DNA of 64,000 bases, from assembly GCA_030762935.1 (NCBI GenBank), contig CM060900.1, positions 396,259,132 to 396,323,131 of the forward strand, read 5' to 3'. Positions 58,080-64,000 of this stretch are shown one piece after another (the stretch's first letter is position 1; each line of letters opens with the position of its first letter). The notes under the pieces were generated by a model. That model saw nothing but the letters and a program-made list of their open reading frames with translations. It was not told the origin of the DNA and made no database searches. A program made the position numbers and the translations under genes. Source of the DNA: Hymenopus coronatus. Lineage: Eukaryota > Arthropoda > Insecta > Mantodea > Hymenopodidae.

Positions 58080-58414
58080 ATTGGGTTTGTATTTCTAGTT
58101 CGTGAGTTCCTCACTATGCGCCAAGGTGAGAAGGGATCGGCTCGTCACCCACAGATGGCACTGTAGCACGAAATTAACGACTTGCGGACGCGAAATGGTG
58201 GAATTTCCCTCAGGAACCTTTTTCCTTCAAGGTATGGAGTTCCTTTACGTTCAAATAAACATTATACTGAACGACCGGCTATGCCTACCTTCCAAAGCAT
58301 GTTGAGCTAAGGATTTTTGCGTCCCAAAAATATCCATCACCCTCAGCCAGGTTTGAATCTGCAGTCTTGGATCGTAGAGGCTAATATGGTAACCACTAAA
58401 CCACGGAGGGCGAC
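58080..58414 (-). mobile_element. tRNA-derived SINE, local family A2
   Basis: Minus strand: CGCCCTCCGTGGTTTAGTGG head, B box AGACTGCAGATTCAAACC, body GCGTCC..CATGCTTTGGAAGG, then the A2 tail GGGAAATTCCACCATTTCGC, GTCCGCAAGTCG, CAGTGCCATCTGTGGGTGAC and a CTAGAAATACAAACCC end. The tail is the one seen at 13867-14182, distinct from A1. Confidence 0.85.
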
Positions 58415-58579
58415 TTCTATATGCTATGGAATCTATATATGTTCTTCGAGGACCAGGTTCTGTGTACCTGCAATACTCTGGAATATTAAAATGCATTATC
58501 GCCATATTATTAAAAAAAATATCATGTTTTATACTCGCATGAATTAGCTGATTACTTTCTCTACACGTTTTATCCATAT

Positions 58580-59435
58580 AGTAGGTAGAGAAGGTATTTT
58601 GTCCCACTCAAAATTTGATGTCAAAATTTCACAAATATATGTTTTGAGGTTCCCTGAGTAAAAAAAAAAAAATTAAACAAAAAATGCTCTCGTGTGTGTG
58701 TGTGTGTCAATGTTCACCAAAGCTAAAAATTAAAATTCCTTTAACTACTAAAGTTGGTATTTAAGTTTAGTATCTTCCAAAGATACGTCACAAAGATGTT
58801 CAAGAAAATACTCGTACAATATGCTGCCCTTTACACGGAACATTTGTTTTTAAAATTTTGCTTTTCTCAAAAATGACTAACGATTTTGGTTAAAATGCCG
58901 TGCATTAAAGATGTTTGTTTGATAACTAAAGTGTACCTCTAGGTTGAATATCTTCTGAATATCCCCTGAAGACCACTTCATTCTCGACGAATTTTCGTAA
59001 CTGGTATACCGTAAGAGATAGACAAAAGCTTACTACACAAAAATGTAACACTTGTTAAACACACAATATATGCCATAACATTTTTATCTGTAGAGTTAAC
59101 CGTTTCCGAGATATTTCTCGCTATTGTTTTCAGTTTTAAGCTATTTAAACCTTTCTCAAACGCAGTCATCTCGTTTCATATCTCTTTTGTTTTACTCCTA
59201 GCCGTGCCAAGCAAAAACCGATTTTCTTTTACTATTTCACGTAGCGACAGGCGTTTTATAAGATTTGTCTATAGCTTTAGCCTAGTGTTTTGCCTTCCTT
59301 CCCTTCTACTTAGAAGGAACTAATATAACTACTTCTGCTAATGTTTAATTTGATTACTACGATACAAAAAAGGAATAATCCTTTGTAACAGTAGTTTGTA
59401 GAGAAAGGCATGTGATTGGAATATAACACTTTTTT
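58580..59435 (+). repeat. Repeat X, copy 8
   Basis: Begins TAGGTAGAGAAGGTATTTTG and ends AAAGGCATGTGATTGGAATA. Contains a GTGTGTGTGTGTGTG tract at 58694-58708 at the position of the tract in copy 2, GGTATTTAAGTTTAGTATCT, TAACGATTTTGGTTAAAATGC, AACTGGTATACCGTAAGAGA and TTTAGCCTAGTGTTTTGCC. Frame 58978-59169 on the minus strand is incidental. Confidence 0.75.
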
Positions 59436-59439
59436 TTAT

Positions 59440-59925
59440 CCACCATATGTTAATCGAGGTAAACCTTTACGGAAGTAGTTTCCTTAAATATTTCCTTACA
59501 AGATAAACTGAATCGATAAGTGTTTCAATGTGATGGCCTTGAATTTAAAATTATTACCATGATATCGGGAGAAACAACGGAATACCGGCAGTACTTAAAA
59601 TAATATATTGTAAATTTCATAATATAAATTAATATGTATAATAACGGATACATCGGAAATAGCTGATGTCACAAAGAGGTCATTAAAATGTGTATTGTGC
59701 ATTTTAAAGGGCTCTAATTTTTTCACTGTTTTTTTCTCCTCTTAACGTCTATAAGTTACAAAAAGTCTTACAAAAAACCTTACGAATTAACAGTACATCG
59801 AAGACCCTTGCCAGAAAATCCCTGATACGTTTTATTTGTCATGAAAAGATCTTAAATACAGGGGGCTGGGCTTATTGATACATGTATTTTGATAAATGTA
59901 CCTTAATGTCTATGCGCCTCTGTGT
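59440..59925. other. Intergenic DNA, nothing recognised
   Basis: AT-rich; part of the segment absent from the second copy of the duplicated block. Confidence 0.4.
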
Positions 59926-59930
59926 ATTAG

Positions 59931-60440
59931 TTGTTTTCTTCCTTTCTCATACTTTCCTCACAAACCAGCAGTTTACCACCTGATATGTTTTGCATAATCC
60001 TAACTGCACCGCGATATGAACAACGCTTGTCAGTATGGACCATCCGTTTTGCTTCCACATTTTCACAAATCAATACGTGTAAGTGTTGGGTCATTGGCCT
60101 TGCAGAAAGCATTCAGACTCAGTTCTTATACAACATTTGCAATGGCGAGCCCCGCCCACTCAAGGCTACTCCTTCTTCTCCGCAGTGTCAGTGAAAATAA
60201 ACATATTCGGCTTAGTTGTACCTCGCCAACTTAAAAACATACTACTCTTAATAAGTAAAATTATCAGTCCGGAAATAAAACAAATATTTCTGCAATATTG
60301 TTCACTACACTGTTCTTAATACGCCTTTATGTGTTAAGCCATTACAGTCATTTCTAGAAATTAAAGTTGCAACATTTTCCAATCAAACTGTGGTTCTTGA
60401 AAATATTAGAGTTGTTTCCTTGACAGATACTGAAATTAAA
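59931..60440. repeat. Right half of the 1.1-kb duplicated block, copy 1
   Basis: Aligns with 63406-64000: ACAACGCTTGTCAGTATG, TTCCACATTTTCACAAATCA, GGCCTTGCAGAAAGCATTCA, ACATTTGCAATGGCGAG and AAATTAAAGTTGCAACATTT are shared. The sequence between the two halves (57074-59930) is missing in copy 2. Confidence 0.85.
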
Positions 60441-60444
60441 TACC

Positions 60445-61150
60445 TAAAATTGTTTTTAGTTTAACTAGTGATGGCACGATACCACTAATTCTCAATATCC
60501 GATATCGATATAGACTTTTGATCATCAATATTCGCTTTATAAACATGTAAGGACGATAGTTTGTTTATTGAATAACCATTTTAGTAGTTTTGTGTGTATA
60601 AACGCATGAAATCAGTTTTGGTGATTACCTTGTATTGTTTTATTTGTGCCTCTGACGTGAAGGTCATTACTGCTTGTAGATAAACTGTGGTTTTGCTAAT
60701 CATTTTCATATGACAAGGCAACTGTTCTGACAGAAGGGGGAAACTCGTACGTTGTGTTCTCAATAAAGTTTATGTAAACTTTTCCTGGTGAATAAATGTA
60801 GCATGCTTCTGTCGGTTTTTGTATTGTGACTTACCATCGCGTGAAAATGTTTTACCTCACATTTTATACACTGCTCTGCTGTTATTAGAATTGTCTACCT
60901 CACAATAGTTTCACGCTTCACACGTGTTTTATTCAATATCATTGTACATTGGCAAACAAAGTGTTAATGAAAGGTATTTCAATGGAATATTTGCAAGCCA
61001 CGCTCGTGATACAAGTTTAAATTGCATAAACACAAACCAGCAGGTGGTAGTGAAAAAAAATATTTTCATGCGATGTATTATTTCATGTTCTGATTTGTTC
61101 CAACTGTATACACATATATTGCTACCGGAGTAGATAAATGTAATACTCGT
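60445..61150. other. Intergenic DNA, nothing recognised
   Basis: No supported feature; chance frames only. Confidence 0.4.
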
Positions 61151-61154
61151 ATGT

Positions 61155-61385
61155 TGTTCTAGCCTCTGGATCCCAAGGTCGTGGGTTCAAACCTGGTAGA
61201 GGGCAATCATTTTTCGGGCGTTAAATCCTTAGCATGGCTTCCTTTAGAAGTAAAATTACGGCACACAAAGGAACCTGAAGCGTGAGAAACCTATGTGACC
61301 ACTATTAAGCAGCCGTTCATGTCCAGTATAGAATGGGACGCTGTGAGCCATAAAAGTTAGTCCATGCATTAAAAAAATTATTTAA
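61155..61385 (+). mobile_element. tRNA-derived SINE, local family A1, degraded
   Basis: CCCAAGGTCGTGGGTTCAAA (B box), TCCTTAGCATGGCTTCCTTT, a shortened middle (AAATTACGGCACACAAAGG), and GAATGGGACGCTGTGAGCC to ATGCATTAAAAAA. The A box part is lost. Confidence 0.75.
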
Positions 61386-61489
61386 TTTAGTATAATTTTT
61401 TATGTGATGGCTGAGAGAGTCGCAAAGCCAGGGTATTGCTGAAATATGATTGGCGCGTCCGCTATATAAGCTTCATTCACAGTTGCATG

Positions 61490-62640
61490 TTACATAAGTA
61501 CTTCTACTCCGTCCCCTGCTGTCACCATACGCTGCTAACGATGTGAGAGGCCCTGAATATCAAGTGCCGCAGCATTTGCCGCACCATGTGTGAATCTGGT
61601 CATCTGTTCGCGCACAGCATTAGCAATATCCTCTCATGTTGCAAACCGTCTACCACGTAGGGGTTTCTTAATCTTTAGAATGAGATCAAAGTCACATGGT
61701 GAAATGTGAGAAGATTACACTGGATGCTCCAATTCTTCCCATCTCCAACGTCGCAGTAGCTGCCCTACACACTCTGCTTTATATGGTTTTGCAATGTCGT
61801 GCAAGGTTATTGCACTGTCCACTAGATCCGGATGTTTCTCGCGAACGCCACGTCGTACCTGTCGCACCAGGAAGTGTCTGTAGTAATCTGCGGTCACTGT
61901 TCTGCCATGTGGAACAAAGTGGCAAACAATGATATCCCTGACGTCGTACGCGACAAGTATCACTCAATTTGACTGGGGAGGGATACTGACAGAACTTCTG
62001 CCTCCTTACTGATCCAGCATGTTGCCACTCCACGGATTGACGTTTCAGTTCTGGTTCGTATACCCTGGTCCAAAATTCATCGATGGCGAATATTTGTGAC
62101 AAGAATTGATCGCCGTCCTGTTGCCAGCGTGCAAGGTGGTCGGAGCATATTGCACCCACCTTTTAACTTCCGTCAGTGCACTGCGTAGCTGCTGATCATT
62201 ATACAATCCTGTGGACGGTGCGTTTCTCAGTGCCACTTGCCCTCTCTAACTCCAGTAGCGTCCATCGACTGTCTTCATCGAGGAGCAGCTCGATGACGGC
62301 AAGTGCCACGTCGGTCAGCACACTGACAGATCGTCCCGAACGTTGTTCAGCACTGGTTGACACACGTATTTGCTGAAACGTTCCTACCAACCGTGCTACT
62401 GTACGGTATGGTTGGACATTATTCCCCAGGGCTTCCACTAATTCACTGCGACATTCCATTGCATTTTATCCTCGGTGAACGGCTGTAAGCGCGCTGCTCA
62501 ACATGGGTTACTTCCATCTCGCACGACACTTGCCAATTGACCGATTTCACTGCCCTCGCTGTTCTACTACCAGCTATCACTGAGCCATCTGTTGTTCTGC
62601 CTACACACTTAAGCCTGCAGAACTTCCACACGACACATAT
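61490..62640 (-). mobile_element. Mariner-family transposon relic
   Basis: The minus strand holds a near full-length but broken mariner transposase (next entry) with short flanks. The ends show at most weak inverted similarity (CACAGTTGCAT near 61480 and CACAAACGCAT near 62650 in reverse), so boundaries are approximate. It belongs to a different mariner lineage from the one at 48531-49813, judging by the motifs. Confidence 0.7.
61500..62460 (-). pseudogene. Mariner transposase pseudogene (TLLELERASG / LPHRWQR-type lineage)
   Basis: Minus strand in order: MECRSELVEALG at 62459; the HTH region SRWTLLELERASGTEKRTVH (about 62205-62265); QDGDQFLSQIFAIDEFW with the first catalytic Asp (about 62085-62120); YEPELKRQSVEWQHAGS; CHFVPHGRTVTADYYRHFLV (about 61865-61925); ITLHDIAKPY with the second Asp (about 61795-61815); RRWRWEELEHP; SPCDFDLI with the third Asp (about 61680); and a C-terminal RRFAT.EDIANAVREQMTRF. 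All three acidic residues are still visible, but frameshifts near 62160 and 61965 and stops after 61715 kill the frame. Confidence 0.85.
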
Positions 62641-62710
62641 GCGTTTGTGATCCGTTTACATATCTACAAGAAAAAAAAAATAGCTACCACGACTTTTGTC
62701 CCAACTCTTA

Positions 62711-62880
<170 letters not shown>

Positions 62881-62898
62881 GCTAGTATTTTTGCAAGT

Positions 62899-64000
62899 AA
62901 TAGTAATTGTAGCAGTACTCATCCCTTAACAAATCTTTCCGGAAGCAACCGAATGAACAGATCGCACAGATTTTACTTGAGCTTTTGTACATGAAATTTG
63001 AGAATTTGTATGCGAACTTGTATACAAATCGTAGTAAAAGTGAACTCATAGAAACGTATTACCTTTAAAAATATGTAGAACTTCTTGAATTGGACAAATA
63101 GAGAGGAAACAGGAATGTAAGATGCTCTTAAAGTAAGTTTAAAAGTTTCTCCAGTATTAAAATGATAAGATATAAACGCTTGTGCCCAAAAAATAACATA
63201 CCACATATCGTAAAGTAATTCTTCCAATAACTATCAACTGTTATTGTTTAAGAAAGTATTAATTATACATAAGAAGATGTGCAGAATTACGAGAGTTGTT
63301 CCAACAATTTTAACTGTGTAAATTTTAATATTCTGAAAATGGATAGTCACAGAAGTTCGTTCACACAAGCTATGTCCTCTTAACGAGAATTAAATTTTTT
63401 TACTAGTAGTTTTCTTCCTTTGTCTATTAGTTTTCTCACAAACCAAAAGTTTACCATCTGATATGTTTTGCATAATTCTAATTACACCTCGATATAAACA
63501 ACGCTTGTCAGTATGAACTATCCGTCTTTATTTCCACATTTTCACAAATCAATACGTGATAGTGTTGTATTATTGGCCTTGCAGAAAGCATTCAAACTCA
63601 GTTCTTGTAGAACATTTGCAATGGCGAGGCTCGCCCACTCAGGGTTACGCCTTTTCTCCGCAGTCTCAGTGAAAATAAACGTGTTCGGCTAGTTGTACCA
63701 CCCCTACTTGGAGATGTCGACCAACTTAAAAACATACTAGGTACTCTTAATAAGTAAAATTATGAGTTCGCAAATGAAACAAATACTTATGCACTGCTAT
63801 TCATTACACTGTTCTTAATAAAATTATCAATACATTATATTTGCACTTATACCCTAACAGCCTGTATATGTTATGCCAATCAAACTCTTTACAGACATTT
63901 CTATAAATTAAAGTTGCAACATTTTCCAAGCAAGCTTTGGTTTGGGGTGTCTTGCTCTTGAAGATCCTAGAGTTGTTCCCATGAAATATACTGAAATCAA
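62899..64000. repeat. 1.1-kb duplicated block, copy 2 (continuous), running to the window edge
   Basis: Collinear with 56570-57073 and then 59931-60440 with no interruption at 63405. It shares many 15-20 base exact stretches with copy 1 and has small indels, for example extra sequence CTACTTGGAGATGTCG near 63707-63722. The match continues to the last bases, so the repeat probably extends beyond the window. No conserved frame. Confidence 0.85.

Overview
This window reads as an AT-rich, intron-poor or intergenic stretch of a large animal genome, most likely an insect. The evidence is the repeat content: several degenerate mariner/Tc1-type transposases of arthropod type, a hAT element, an insect-type non-LTR retrotransposon gag, Ty3/gypsy-like LTR and gag fragments, and many tRNA-derived SINEs with target-site duplications. 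A large polyneopteran genome such as a cockroach is my guess, not something the sequence proves. I found no convincing host protein-coding gene and no functional tRNA or rRNA gene. Nearly all open frames are short chance frames in AT-rich or microsatellite DNA.

Layout. 0-9 kb: a GC-rich intact LINE ORF1 (1327-2409) that runs directly into a LINE-like 3' end and poly(A) with no ORF2, then mostly featureless AT-rich DNA and a compound microsatellite. 9-16 kb: SINE copies, including two head-to-head copies around a TGTA microsatellite (13.5-14.2 kb), then an LTR plus gag start (15.37-16.0 kb). 16-19.5 kb: a hAT element with inverted ends, then unique AT-rich DNA. 19.9-21.4 kb: two same-strand copies of an unclassified, non-coding repeat of about 0.85 kb ('repeat X'). 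22-33 kb: a SINE nested in another SINE, and a 510-bp minisatellite whose unit shortens along the array. 33.6-45 kb: SINEs, a mariner relic, a second LTR-gag copy invaded by a SINE, an internally deleted mariner, and more repeat X. 46-55 kb: repeat X, a full-length 1.28-kb mariner pseudogene with inverted ends and TA duplication, a further DDE transposase relic, and a GC-richer retroposon candidate. 55-64 kb: SINEs, another mariner relic, and a two-copy repeat of about 1.1 kb (56.57-60.44 and 62.90-64.00 kb), one copy split by 2.86 kb of other repeats.

Nothing here works together as a pathway. The informative biology is in the repeats: an ORF1-only LINE derivative, SINE heads joined to different tails, nested insertions that order events in time, and a minisatellite with a length gradient. 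Names such as SINE-A or repeat X are local labels for copies compared by eye within this window; no database was searched.
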